NCBI GenBank assembly: GCA_010015655.1
Contig: ML976719.1
Coordinates: 100,335 to 164,334, forward strand
DNA from: Bimuria novae-zelandiae CBS 107.79
Taxonomy: Eukaryota > Ascomycota > Dothideomycetes > Pleosporales > Didymosphaeriaceae
DNA: 64,000 bases
Reading direction: 5' to 3'
Shown: positions 45,067-54,943 of the stretch, one piece after another
Layout of the letters: the number at the start of each line of letters is the position of its first letter
Position numbering within the stretch: the first letter of the stretch is position 1
Program-made: the position numbers and the translations under genes
The notes under the pieces: generated by a model
The model's input: only the letters and a program-made list of their open reading frames with translations
What the model was told of the DNA's origin: nothing
The model's database searches: none

Positions 45067-45470
45067 CATCTATTCCCGGTCTCAACAAATTACAAGCCGA
45101 TGCACTGGATACATTCCAGATTGCAGCTGCCAAGAATGTCGTGAGAGTAACACCGCGAAAATGTGACATGTACTTCATCAACAACATGGCCGTTCTGCAC
45201 TCGCGAATAGAATTCCAGGACGATGACGATATTGGTGCCGGAGCCAAAAGAAGGCACCTGACAAGGATATGGATTCGGGATCCGGTGAGGGGTAGGAAGA
45301 TCGCCGAGTCATTGCAGAAGCGATGAGAGGAGGTCGTTGACGTTGAATCAAGCAAAAACGGACGATGGCTGCTCAACCGCGAGATGGAACCGAATGCCAT
45401 ATCGGAAAAGCTCTTCAAGAAGACATTCTCCGTGGAGAGCTACAACTCCTGTCAGAACAATGAACGTGCA
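45066..45470 (+). pseudogene. C-terminal part of a TauD/TfdA-like Fe(II)/2-oxoglutarate dioxygenase
   Basis: Directly after the copia A remnant a different frame reads PGLNKLQADALDTFQIAAAK, then KCDMYFINNMAVLHSR with the iron-binding His expected near the C-terminus, then RRHLTRIWIRDPV with the Arg that binds 2-oxoglutarate. These are features of fungal TauD-like oxygenases. A TGA at 45324-45326 interrupts the frame (after AESLQKR), yet homology-like sequence continues in the same frame (SKNGRWLLNREMEPNAISEK). The N-terminal half with the HxD motif is missing. Either the copia insertion truncated a host gene or the two were joined by a deletion. Confidence 0.65.
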
Positions 45471-45874
45471 CGCATGTGCCATTATTCTTTCAAGTTAGAA
45501 TTTTCGGCCTATTCTACTACGAATAAGTGCACGGACAGCATATCCCATAGAATGCATGGCCATTTTACCTCGTAAATGTGCGAGTCTAAAACATCAGTGA
45601 CAAGATGCGGATCACAAGCGGATGACTGCAATCGTGGATACGCATCAGCAGATCGCGAGTCACAGTACGGTAAGAGGAGCGAACCGGCCGTTGCAGGGGG
45701 CTGACAATGGCCCTTTTCGATAGCTTGATGAGACTATGTATACAGAGGGGTTTGACAGAAAACATACCAGACCCTCATGAGATGTATACGTACAACGTTC
45801 TAGATCCGCGGGAAATGCATCAACCGTATCATACAAACGCCATCCATCGTATCGTACATGGACAATCATAACTC
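45471..45874. other. intergenic, no gene seen
   Basis: About 400 bases between the dioxygenase remnant and the 3' end of the minus-strand gene that follows. No recognisable structure. Confidence 0.5.
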
Positions 45875-46918
45875 TTACTTCTTCTCGTCGTTCTCATGAG
45901 CGACCTTTGCAGCCTGTTCATGGATCCTCTTCTCTGCTTCCTCCAGCGGTTGTAACACGTCCTTGGGCAGGGCATCCTTGGCCGTCTGGCCTGGCTTCGC
46001 TGTCGCCTTCTCTAGCTCGAGCTTCTCTTCTACCAGCTCATCTTTTGCCTTGATGGACTGCTCCACCTGCTCTACGGCGCGCTCGATCTCCACCTCCATG
46101 TCTGGCAGGTGGAACTGCTCGGCAATCAGCTTCCCGTTCCAACGCTGTAGTACCATGGCGTCTTTGGCGCCGCCATTTGTCTGGGTCTGCACGACGCGGG
46201 CGACTTCCTCCTGTTGTTGTCGAGATGGACTTGGGGCGGCGCGCGAGACTTGGCGGGTGGGGTACATGAGACCGGCGGTGTAGACCTCGTCGAGCTCGGC
46301 GGAAGGGTTGGGCGTGGGGAGGTTTTGCTTCAGCAGGAACTCAAGGTACTTTGAGCCGGAGAGGGCTTTCCAGTACGAGTAGGCGCGGTAGACGAGGTAG
46401 AAGAAGGGTAGGTTAGGGATACTAAACCACGTTAGCATACTGATAGGATTCGGAAGAGAGTGGCGACGGTACATAGGGATCAGCGCAAAGGGGATTGTGA
46501 AGGGCATGGCGACGACGCTCCATATCATCTTGGTCCGGTACATGGCCTGCTTCTCCTTGGCCAGCTTTTCGAGTATCCCGGGCACCTTGTCCTGCTGCAG
46601 ATACAGGCCCGGGTACATGACCTGCCACTTCTCGCGCCCCTCGAGGACGGCGGCTTTGCGCTTCGCCGTCAGCGCAGGCAGCGTCTTGAGGCCCCATTCT
46701 TCGAAGGGGATGCGCTTGAGGGCCTGGTTGCCGGCGAGCGTCACGCGCTTCTTCCAGTTGAGCGGGGCCTTGTCGTCCGTCTCCCAGGCGACCCAGGTCT
46801 CGCTCGCCTTGTTGGTGATGCGGTCGAGCAGGCCGCGCTCGCTGCGGGCCTGTTCGTTCAACCTCTCGCAGTAGATGAGCGAGCGGCGCGTCGAGATGGG
46901 CAGCAGAAAGAGGCGCAT
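45875..46918 (-). CDS. mitochondrial K+/H+ exchange-related protein (Ydl183c-like)
   Basis: Member of the fungal family tied to mitochondrial K+/H+ exchange, expected at the inner membrane. Exon 1 runs 46918-46473 and exon 2 46421-45875. The intron 46422-46472 is 51 bp, keeps the frame if retained and has a GCTAAC branch point. The spliced product is 330 residues. The N-terminus MRLFLLPISTRRSLIYCERL begins the conserved domain, followed by ERGLLDRITNKASETWVAWE, LKRIPFEEWGLKTLP and a hydrophobic pair around the splice junction (MPFTIPFALIP and IPNLPFFYLVYRAYSYWKAL). The C-terminus carries a long Glu/Lys-rich coiled-coil-like tail. Splicing removes a stretch, YRRHSLPNP, that does not fit the family. 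No damage is visible. Confidence 0.85.
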   Translation of the reverse strand: MRLFLLPISTRRSLIYCERLNEQARSERGLLDRITNKASETWVAWETDDKAPLNWKKRVTLAGNQALKRIPFEEWGLKTLPALTAKRKAAVLEGREKWQVMYPGLYLQQDKVPGILEKLAKEKQAMYRTKMIWSVVAMPFTIPFALIPMYRRHSLPNPISMLTWFSIPNLPFFYLVYRAYSYWKALSGSKYLEFLLKQNLPTPNPSAELDEVYTAGLMYPTRQVSRAAPSPSRQQQEEVARVVQTQTNGGAKDAMVLQRWNGKLIAEQFHLPDMEVEIERAVEQVEQSIKAKDELVEEKLELEKATAKPGQTAKDALPKDVLQPLEEAEKRIHEQAAKVAHENDEKK

Positions 46919-47388
46919 TGTGGTACAGGTAATTATTTATTTAGTAGGCGCACGAGGGCGCAGAGGCGAAGCTTTTCTCAGATGCATGCGGCACGAAACA
47001 TGGCGGCTTGGAGGCGAGAGCAATTGTAAATTTAGTGCAACGTGCAAGTTGGAACGGCATCGTTCCGTCGCGCGCGCGAGGACATGATGCTGGGCTGTGC
47101 TTGTCCCCATTGATCGGCAGCTAATTTCCTGTGTGACCCTCCAGCCTCCACCGGGGCTCACCACCGCAGAAACAAGGCTCAGGCTTAGGACAGGCACGCG
47201 CGGACACGGTCGCTCGCAATATTCTGATCTCCCGGCACTCCACGAGCATGTCGTCGTGCACCGACCGCTGCTTCGCGCCCACGTAATCGCCAATTGCTCA
47301 TCGCCGAGAGCCGCTTGTGGCCGGCACGAGCCTAACTCTCACCCTCAGCGCAGGGCCTCTCCACCCGCGGGCTCTCGAGGGTTGAGAT
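46919..47388. other. divergent promoter region
   Basis: 470 bases between two genes that point away from each other, so promoters of both must lie here. No clear TATA box or named site. Confidence 0.6.
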
Positions 47389-48739
47389 ATGGCCGGCAAT
47401 GGCAGTCACAACCCCATGACCGAGGCCTCGCATGGCGCGTCGCCGTTCCTCCACCCGCTATCCCAGACGCAGACGCTACCCCAGACGCAGACGCAGACGC
47501 AGACACAGGGGCATGCCTCCTCCACCACCACCACTTCAACCACCAGCCGCCTGCAGCCATCCCCGATTCCCCCGACGACTTCCAGCCTGAGCCTGCAGCG
47601 CCCGCTCTCGGCCACGACGCAAGCCTCGGAGATACAGACAGACGGCGCCAACATCGGCCGCAAGTCGCACAGCCAGTCGGTCTCGTCGAACCCGCTCACG
47701 CTCGGCTCGTCGCGCTCCAAGGACACGCAGCAGCACCACGACGACAAGCAGCACCGCACCACCGCCCGCACCCTCCCGCCGTGGGTGCAGGCCGCCGACG
47801 ACGACGAGCAGGCCGAACAGGCTTCGGCCCTGCTGCTGCTGCTGCCACGCACACCCACTTCGGCCCGCCCCGCCTCGCACAACTACCTGCCCACACCCAA
47901 GTCGCACGTCCCCGGCCGCCGCTTCGACCACGCCCGCGAACATGCGCCCGTCACGCCCAAGACGCCGCTCGCCGAGCAGGCCTCCAAGTGGCAGCAGTTC
48001 GCAAAGGCCTCCGACTACGATCGTGACCGCCCGCCCTCGTCGTGCGCCCAGATTGTGGACGACGACTGGATGAAGGAGAACATGCCCGACCTCGAAGAGC
48101 CGTGGCAGCCCATGGACCAGGAGGAGCGCGAGCAGCTGACGGGTTTCTGGCTGTTCAGCTCCGCCAAGCGCGCCCGCTTCCAAAAGCTCCTCATGAACCA
48201 CGCCATGGTGCCCCTCGTCGTACGTCTTGTCGTGCTCATCTTCTCCGTGCTGGCCCTCGCCCTCGCCGGCTCCATCTACCATCGCACCGACACCCAGACG
48301 TGCCAGAACAACTCGTCGACCTGGATGGCTGTCATTGTGGATGTCGTGGCCATTGTCTACACCATGTACATCACCTACGACGAATACACGTCCAAACCCC
48401 TGGGCCTGCGCTCCCACTACGCCAAAATGCGTCTCATCTTTCTCGATCTCGCTTTCATTGTCTTCGACTCGGCCAACTTGAGCCTGGCCTTCCAGGCGCT
48501 GACCGACAGCCGCTGGGCCTGCCAAGACGGGACCAGTTTGAGCGAAGATTACACCGGCTGTCCTTATGTGAAGAGCATATGTACGAGACAGAAAGCCCTC
48601 ACGGCCACGTTGCTGATTGCTCTGATTGCATGGCTCACCACTTTTACCATCAGCATCATGAGGTAGGACCATCCCGGCCAATCAAGTAAACAATTATAGC
48701 TAACATTACACCAGGCTGATTGAACGCGTGGCGAGGTAA
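47389..48739 (+). CDS. SRF1: Srf1-like regulator of phospholipase D
   Basis: Resembles yeast Srf1, a membrane protein that regulates phospholipase D (Spo14). Exon 1 runs 47389-48662 and a 25-bp terminal exon 48715-48739. The intron 48663-48714 has a GCTAAC branch point. The product is 432 residues. The N-terminal half is disordered, with a QTQTQTQ run coded by a CAGACG microsatellite (about 47466-47507) and Ser/Thr-rich stretches. The conserved part begins IVDDDWMKENMPDLEEPWQP and GFWLFSSAKRARFQKLLMNH. Four hydrophobic segments follow (VVLIFSVLALALAGSIY, MAVIVDVVAIVYTMYITYDE, MRLIFLDLAFIVFDSANLSL, ATLLIALIAWLTTFTISIM), then RLIERVAR after the last splice. The family assignment is from the conserved tail block and is fairly firm. 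Confidence 0.82.
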
Positions 48740-49129
48740 CACCTACCACCTGCTGTGCCCAGTACCCCTTTCCTTGCTGTTGTATCAACATCCATTTCCC
48801 CTGCATTGTCCGTCCCACTGGTTTCCTAGATTCCCACATGCATGTCATCTGCATAGCACAGGCGTTGTTAGTCCCCTCTCGCATGAGAAACGTGATTTGC
48901 TTTTTCCCTTCACTGCATTCCCCCTGGGCGAGGAGAATAGATGTGTCGGAGTCCTACCTAGATAGTCTGCTCTAATCAAAGAATATCTCTTACCACCATA
49001 TATCCTCACTGACTCCTGATGCCGAGGTAGATCTCTCGGTCAGAGGGCGTCTTCTCCGTATTGGCATCCAAAACTTCTGTCGATGCGTTCTCAATCCTCT
49101 TCCCGATTGTGTGTCTGCTTAACCGCCCC

Positions 49130-49905
49130 TTAGGCTTGCTTACCCGCCTGGAACGCGATCCATAAGCGCTCCTGGTTGAAATTCAACATGGCCTGGCGGA
49201 ATCCTAAGCCTTCGTTTCCGACCAGGTACGAGATGGGCACCTTGGCGTCTTCGAACGTGACGTAGGTGGTGCCTGGGAGTGGGCCGGACACGACGTCGAT
49301 GGTGCGTGTGCGGAGGCCCGATGAACGGGGGATTAGTAGCATGGATAGGCCTGATGCACCGGGGCCACCGGTGCGCACGGCAGTCATGAAATAGTCTGAG
49401 ACAATGCCGTTGGTGATCCACTTCTTCTCCCCATTCACAATATGGTGTGTGTCATCTGGGGTCTTGGTGGCTGTGGTGGTGATGCCGCACACGTCCGAGC
49501 CAGCGGAGGGTTCTGTCACCGCGAGACAGATTCTCCTCTCGCCGCTTACGATCTCGGGCAAAATCCTTTCTTGGAGCTGCTAGCTTTGAAATTTTAGGGG
49601 CGGTGCGCCGACCACGAGACCGGTGAAGAGCTACGCGATGCTGCCGTAACGCAGGAGTTCGTCCCAGAGCACGAAGTCGTGGAAGCCATTCCACTCTTCT
49701 GCGTGTGGAGCAATGTGCTATACGAATCATCAGTTTTACTACTACGCCCTGGGCAGTAACGGTTTTCGTGATATATGAAACTGATGGAGTAGGAGTGCAA
49801 GAGACGTGCTGACACACTTCTTCGCACCAACTCCTCACGGCGTCCCGCAGCCTCTTATGGCTCTCCTTGTAGTAAGGTGTGGGGCGGCCGGTGTTACCTG
49901 ATAAA
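49130..49905 (-). pseudogene. acyl-CoA dehydrogenase, fragment with stop codons
   Basis: Remains of a flavin acyl-CoA dehydrogenase. The N-terminal piece TPYYKESHKRLRDAVRSWCE (near 49875-49816) is followed, after a probable intron, by IAPHAEEWNGFHDFVLWDEL. Two in-frame TAG codons interrupt the next stretch, at about 49636 and 49580. The first follows GSIA and the second follows PPLKFQS. Then an intact block runs 49561-49130: RRICLAVTEPSAGSDVCGI, HHIVNGEKKWITNGIVSDYF, GLRTRTIDVVSGPLPGTTYV and GLGFRQAMLNFNQERLWIA. A TAG then ends the frame, so the C-terminal helical domain with the catalytic region is missing. Weak similarity to the TFGK...IEN segment may continue to about 49040 in another frame. 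The gene is dead. Confidence 0.75.
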
Positions 49906-50490
49906 CTATTAACACACGGACGAGTGTTAAACAATGCGAATTACAAACTGGGCTCTGCCCATGGGAGCCTGCTGCCGTATGCCGAGGAAGTCATCCTACT
50001 GAGGGGGTAGACCGTCACTGAAAGGTAATGGATGATGAGGTGGTGTTGAACTAACGAGCGCCGAGATGGCCTTTTGAAAACAGTTACATGCTGAGTCGCA
50101 TAGGAGACGAGGTAGGAGGAATTACCGAGGGAAGCCGGGTTGATGTGGCAGTGAGCCCCGCTCGCATCCCTACGACGGCTTCGTCTCCGCACGACACCAT
50201 TAATAAACAGCTGATTCTTGGGGAGTCCCCTCTGTTCGAAGTTTCAAGAGCATGCAAGGAGCTCGTCAGGCTTTCGTCGGCGACGACGAACATAAGAAGT
50301 GTGCTGTCATCGCATAACACGAAGACTGATGGATGCAATCTAGAAACCAAGAATCGCCTTTCTACCAAGGTCAACGCTTCCATTCGTTCCATCATCTAAT
50401 ACGAAATTAGATATGGCAAGTACATCCACCAGCAAATTGTCGCCAATCTCCCCGTGCGCGAAGTTACCTTGAACAAACACACGAGACCAC
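49906..50490. other. intergenic, no convincing gene
   Basis: Two 103-codon frames oppose each other at 50084-50399, one on each strand, and neither shows a family signature. I call neither. Confidence 0.45.
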
Positions 50491-51531
50491 TTACGCCCTA
50501 CCAACATTCTGCCTCTCCTTCTCCTCAAGCTTCCTCACAACCTCCGTCAACGCTGGCATCTTCGTCCCCACCCTCTCCCCCTCCCTCAATATATCCTCCA
50601 ACGCACGGATATCCTGCTTCACCACCTTGCCTCCATGATGGTACGCATTGAACTCATTCAACTTCATCGGCTTCGCGCCCTCGATCACCAGCGTATTCAT
50701 CTTCACCGCAGCCCAGCTCTTAACCACGAACGACAACAACCAGCCCGTCCATCCAAAGCGCGGCAGCGAAAGGATCTCAGTCTGCCCGCGCACCAACAAG
50801 TTCCAAAGCTCTTTGTTCGCCCGCAGGTGCTCGAACGGCTGGAAGCCGTCAAGATACCACGTGCCAAGGTGCAGCATGTTCAGCGGCAGGAACCACGGCG
50901 CGACGAACGCAGGGATACGCTGGATGCCTAGTTTGCCGTTGGCCTTGTATATTGCTTCGAGCTTCGTGACGAGCTGCGGTTGCGTGTCGAACGCGAGCAG
51001 CCCAACTGTAGGCTCCAGGTATGCGAAGAGCAGATCGGCCTTGGCCACCAGCTCCGTGTTTGCTGTCTCCGGTATCGAGATGCGAGGTGTGGGTTCGTGC
51101 ACCAGTATACTGACTCCGGGGAACAGGCGTGTTGGTGCAATGCGCATGGTGCGCGTGTAGTGCTCTTCGATGTCCAGCCCGATCGCGGCGTACATGACGA
51201 AGCAATCGGCGTTCTGAGTTTCGTTGATGAGGTCGCCGACGGCGGCGATGGTTGCCACGCCGCCTTCTGACCGCGCAGTGTGGCCGTCGAGCGTGTCGAA
51301 GACGAAAGCAAAAGATTCGCCTGAGATCTCGCTCACCGATTCAACGAGGCGGTAGTTGGAGAAGGTGTAAAGCTCGTTGTCTTTGTAGGAGTAGAGATGT
51401 TTGGGTCCAGTGAAAACAGATTTGCGTCCAGGTCGAACCAGGTACGTGATGTCTGCGCCCGAAGACAGGTAGTAGCCCTGTAGCAAGCCGACAGCGCCGC
51501 AGCCGATGATCAGAACTTGTGGTTTTGCCAT
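50491..51531 (-). CDS. ketopantoate reductase (PanE/ApbA)-family protein
   Basis: NAD(P)-binding reductase of the ketopantoate reductase family. In this fungal branch the real substrate is often unknown. Single exon, 346 residues, ATG at 51531. The N-terminal Rossmann motif is VLIIGCGAVGLLQGYYLSSG, followed by ITYLVRPGRKS as in the family. The helical C-terminal ApbA_C-like domain contains APWFLPLNMLHLG and the conserved Lys/Asn region GAKPMKLNEFNAYHHGGKV. The family's K and N residues are only partly placed by eye. A poly-T tract (51537-51547) lies just upstream of the start codon. The gene lies between a pseudogene and a damaged gene but shows no break itself. Confidence 0.85.
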   Translation of the reverse strand: MAKPQVLIIGCGAVGLLQGYYLSSGADITYLVRPGRKSVFTGPKHLYSYKDNELYTFSNYRLVESVSEISGESFAFVFDTLDGHTARSEGGVATIAAVGDLINETQNADCFVMYAAIGLDIEEHYTRTMRIAPTRLFPGVSILVHEPTPRISIPETANTELVAKADLLFAYLEPTVGLLAFDTQPQLVTKLEAIYKANGKLGIQRIPAFVAPWFLPLNMLHLGTWYLDGFQPFEHLRANKELWNLLVRGQTEILSLPRFGWTGWLLSFVVKSWAAVKMNTLVIEGAKPMKLNEFNAYHHGGKVVKQDIRALEDILREGERVGTKMPALTEVVRKLEEKERQNVGRA

Positions 51532-52185
51532 GATGTTTTTTTTTTTTCGCTGGTGTTGAGGGTATCGATGTCGAGGCCGTAAGCTTACATGTGGTTCCGC
51601 AGGCGCAATATGTGCAAAAATGGCTCAGCCTTCGTGGAGATCGGAATCCACTTGATATCCGTAAAATTCGCGATATCTCAGGTTTTTGCTTGCCTGCCGG
51701 AGCGGTTGCCTATTGCTCCGATACGTAGTGTGGAAAATCGTGCGCTCGCCGTCGCGTAGCTGTGTGTTATTGGTGACATGTTCGCATATGGTGAGCGCTT
51801 TGTAATGGGTACGTATGAATTCCGCAGTCCACTTGGAGATAGGACGGCCTGGCTTCTCTTGGATGGCATCCACATGCATAATATTCGAAAGTCAAGCAAT
51901 ATTCTTAGCCCTATGGTCCCATTACCAAATTCATTCGTGATGGGTGTCCCCAGCCGTGGAGCACATTTTCGCAAATCTTTTCCATGTTGTCCGAAAGGTA
52001 AACCTAATATTCCTGTACCGTTTTATGATCAGTTTCTAAGCAACGTGCACCTGCCATAGGATGCAGCGGAATTATTTCACTGCGCTGATAGTCAAGATGA
52101 TATAGCTGTACGTACTTCCATCTAATACTCTTTACTCCAGCCTGGTCTCTTCTTTCCCAAGTGTCGCTTCATTGTCGCAACGGCG
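51532..52185. other. intergenic, no gene seen
   Basis: Begins with an 11-base T tract (51537-51547) next to the reductase start. Short frames on both strands conflict. Promoters of both neighbours would lie here. Confidence 0.5.
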
Positions 52186-52689
52186 TTGCTAAGCCTCACT
52201 TTGTTACACCCTACCCAAGACTCCCTCAAAACCCTCGCTGCTTCTTCCCCGAATCGAAAACCTACTCCATACACCAATCCTACCATAGCTTTCCCCAACC
52301 GCCTCCTCTCGCCCTCGACATGGCGCAACCTCGGCCTAGGTCTCACAACTGCCTTCGTTGGCCTGGGAGCCTTGGCCCTCTTTGCACCCACCGCCGCTGC
52401 GGACTCCCTCGGAGTGGTACCTACCACTCCTGAGAGCCACGCCGTGAACGAAAAAGGGATGGTCTTCCTTGGAATACGCGATGTAGCAGTCGCGGCAGCG
52501 CTTGCTTGGTTCTACGCAGAACGAAAGGATAGGGAAATGGGAGTTCTGACGACGGCGTGGACGCTGGTGTGTGTGGTGGATACATTGGTTGCGACATAAG
52601 GGCCAAGAGGATGGGACAAGGGGATTTGGACACTGTGGGGTGGCGCGGGAGTTGTCGCGTTTATTGGTACGGGTTTGATACAGTCTTAA
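52186..52689 (+). pseudogene. DUF4267-like membrane protein, damaged or misassembled
   Basis: Small multi-pass membrane protein of the DUF4267 type, function unknown. The frame reads LGLGLTTAFVGLGALALFAP, then NEKGMVFLGIRDVAVAAALA, EMGVLTTAWTLVCVVDTLVA and, beyond a TAA at 52597-52599, GIWTLWGGAGVVAFIGTGLI, ending at a second TAA (52687-52689). The part after the first stop looks like the natural C-terminal helix, so the TAA is probably a nonsense mutation. No in-frame ATG exists before the domain, so the true start is upstream in an unseen exon or has been lost. The gene lies tail to tail with the SDR gene that follows. Confidence 0.55.
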
Positions 52690-52802
52690 GCGCATGGGAC
52701 GAGACACCGTTTAAAGAGTTAGGGGAAGAGACGGGTGGATTCCAGAGGTTGCTGGCTAGCAGCCTTCATTTCGATCAACCGACGCTCCATTGTACATACG
52801 CC

Positions 52803-53767
52803 TCACATGCTACTATAGCCTCCGTCTATCGGTATACTAACTCCTGTAACCCATGATGCATCTTCACTTGATAGGAACAGCGCCGCCCTCGCAATATCCT
52901 GCACGAGCGTTAAAAAAAATATGCTCCGGAGCTATCGCGCACATTACGTACCTTGCCCTCACCCAAACCTCGGAAAGGATGCCTCTCAAGCAATCGTGTC
53001 TTGAGGGCTTCATCCGAAAACACATGATGCGTCATTGCGGAATTAGTAACTAGTCTAGGTCAGTCGACGGCACTAAGAAGAGAAGCGGGCAGACTTACAA
53101 CCCGGACACAGTGCGTTGACATGGATCCGGTGCGGTGCGCAATCTAGAGCAGCGGTTTTCGTCAAACCGATGACCCCGTGCTTGGCTGCTGTGTATCCCG
53201 CTGCACGTATCGTCAGTGTCTCGCTCCAAGTCATGACCAAGCCTTCGAGTACTCACTATAGTTTGTCTGTCCAGCCAAACCCCATATACTCGCTATATTC
53301 ACAATCCACCCCTTGTCACCCGAAGCAGACGCTTTCTGGGCCACCATCTGCCTACTCGCATACTTCGTCCCTAGAAACACCCCTTTGAGATTAATATTGA
53401 TAATCTTATCCCAATGCTCCTCCCTGTACTCCCAGATCTTCTTCAGATCCTCTCCGGTGCCTGCATTGTTCACCATGATATCCAACCTCCCGAACAAAGT
53501 CACTGCCTCCTCGACTAAAGCTTCGACATCGGATGCGACGGCTATGTTGGCCTTCACGAAGACAGCCTTTCCGCCGGCCTTTTCTATCTCTTGAACAGTG
53601 GTGAGGTGGCCATCTGTGCCCTCTGCTGCTGCGAGGCGGGAGGACTCTTGGATGTCTGTGATGACGACTGCGGCGCCTTCGAAGGCGAAGAGGAGGGCGA
53701 TTGCGCGACCGATGCCTGAGGCGGAGCCGGTTACGATGGCGACTTTGTTATGGAGGCGACCGGGCAT
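52803..53767 (-). CDS. short-chain dehydrogenase/reductase (classical SDR), complete
   Basis: NAD(P)-dependent SDR of the classical 3-oxoacyl reductase-like type, substrate unknown. Four exons are inferred (53767-53257, 53200-53099, 53049-52952, 52898-52803) with introns at 53201-53256, 53050-53098 and 52899-52951. All phases agree and the product is 268 residues, normal for the family. Motifs in order: [25 protein letters not shown] after strand 2, [20 protein letters not shown] with the catalytic Ser, [18 protein letters not shown] with Tyr and Lys, VNALCPG, and the C-terminal [15 protein letters not shown] second start at 53860 (MAHLSTLTTFIRLYPF) would add 31 residues, possibly a targeting sequence, but the conserved start is MPGRL. 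Confidence 0.9.
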
Positions 53768-54943
53768 TGAATGTTGGATGAGACGGGATTGAAGTACAGA
53801 CAGGAATGAATGGAATGGATACAACCGAATGAAAGTCGTCAGGGTAGATAAGTGTGCCAACAGATCAGTAGCAGACTGCTACTACGTATATATACTCCAA
53901 ATTTAGGACGCATCCTCCAGCGGAAATGTTTCGGCCGGAAGCCAGATAGGACAAAGCCTGCACCACTCCATCTGCACGACCACGCGCCTTCTCAACGCCC
54001 TCGCCGGACGTCCAGGAACGACGTTAGCGGTGTGAGCCATCGCGAAGCTACCTCAATTTGACCTCTCGAGATCCTGGAGAGCCAATGAACGAGATGGGTA
54101 AGATAGTACTCATTCGACAGCACCACGGAGTTCGGATGCGACCCTGGAGGCCAAGCTGGATAGATGCGTCATGCATAAGCAAAAAGTGACAGGCACACAT
54201 GGAGCTCGACTATAGAGCAGGTTTAGCTGTAGTCGAAGGCGCATTATGCATCACCAAGATGGTGGAGTTCGGATGTGCCAGCGCATGGGATACTGGTGTG
54301 GAGACTGCAGACGAGAGTCCGGACGAAGTGACTTCATTTCGCCACTCCGAAGACGCGACGCGAGGTCCATGGAGCCCTTCAGATACCTTGGGTCGAGTGG
54401 GAAGCGAAGCAATGCTACTCTGGGATCTGTTTCGCTGCGGCTCGTAAATCTTGTTTCTTGGGTTTTTGGGTGAGGGTGGAGCAGCTGTTCGATCAGAGAA
54501 TTCTGACAGCAACACAGCATGGCAGTTCTCGTACTACCAGCGAAGCACCGCAAAGAGCAAAAGAACATATTATATTCATTTCGAGGTGCTGAATAAAGGC
54601 GCATACACTAAGAATAGATTAACATATTGGTGATAGATGTGAAGATACGAATATTGGTTTCACGACACCTCGTGAGCATGTGGAAATTATCCTAATCCAG
54701 ACTAGTTTCAGCCCTACGAGAGAAGGGACGCACAACGACGTCATGCTCACCCATCAACATCGTCAACAACAGCAATCAAAAAGGTCAAAAGTCAACAGTA
54801 GTAGTCCCTAACCCCGTGCCTAGAAACACTGCGAGCTACTGTCCCCCAACCCCCCTAACTCACGAACCAAACCCGCCGTCTTTCGATCAATCCGCTTGAC
54901 CTACGACGTCCATCCAACAACGACCTCTTCACAACTCCACACC
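53768..54943. other. intergenic, no gene seen
   Basis: Roughly 1.2 kb between divergent genes. The frames around 54200-54600 overlap on both strands and show no family signature. Promoter sequence for both neighbours is expected. Confidence 0.5.

Noticed and set aside
47097..48026. 309-codon plus-strand frame overlapping the Srf1 start
   Set aside because: Pro/His/Arg-rich translation from a shifted frame of the Srf1 gene.
47536..48681. Long minus-strand open frame opposite the Srf1 gene
   Set aside because: It is the shadow of the plus-strand gene, whose repeats and high G+C keep other frames open. The plus strand carries the conserved family blocks.
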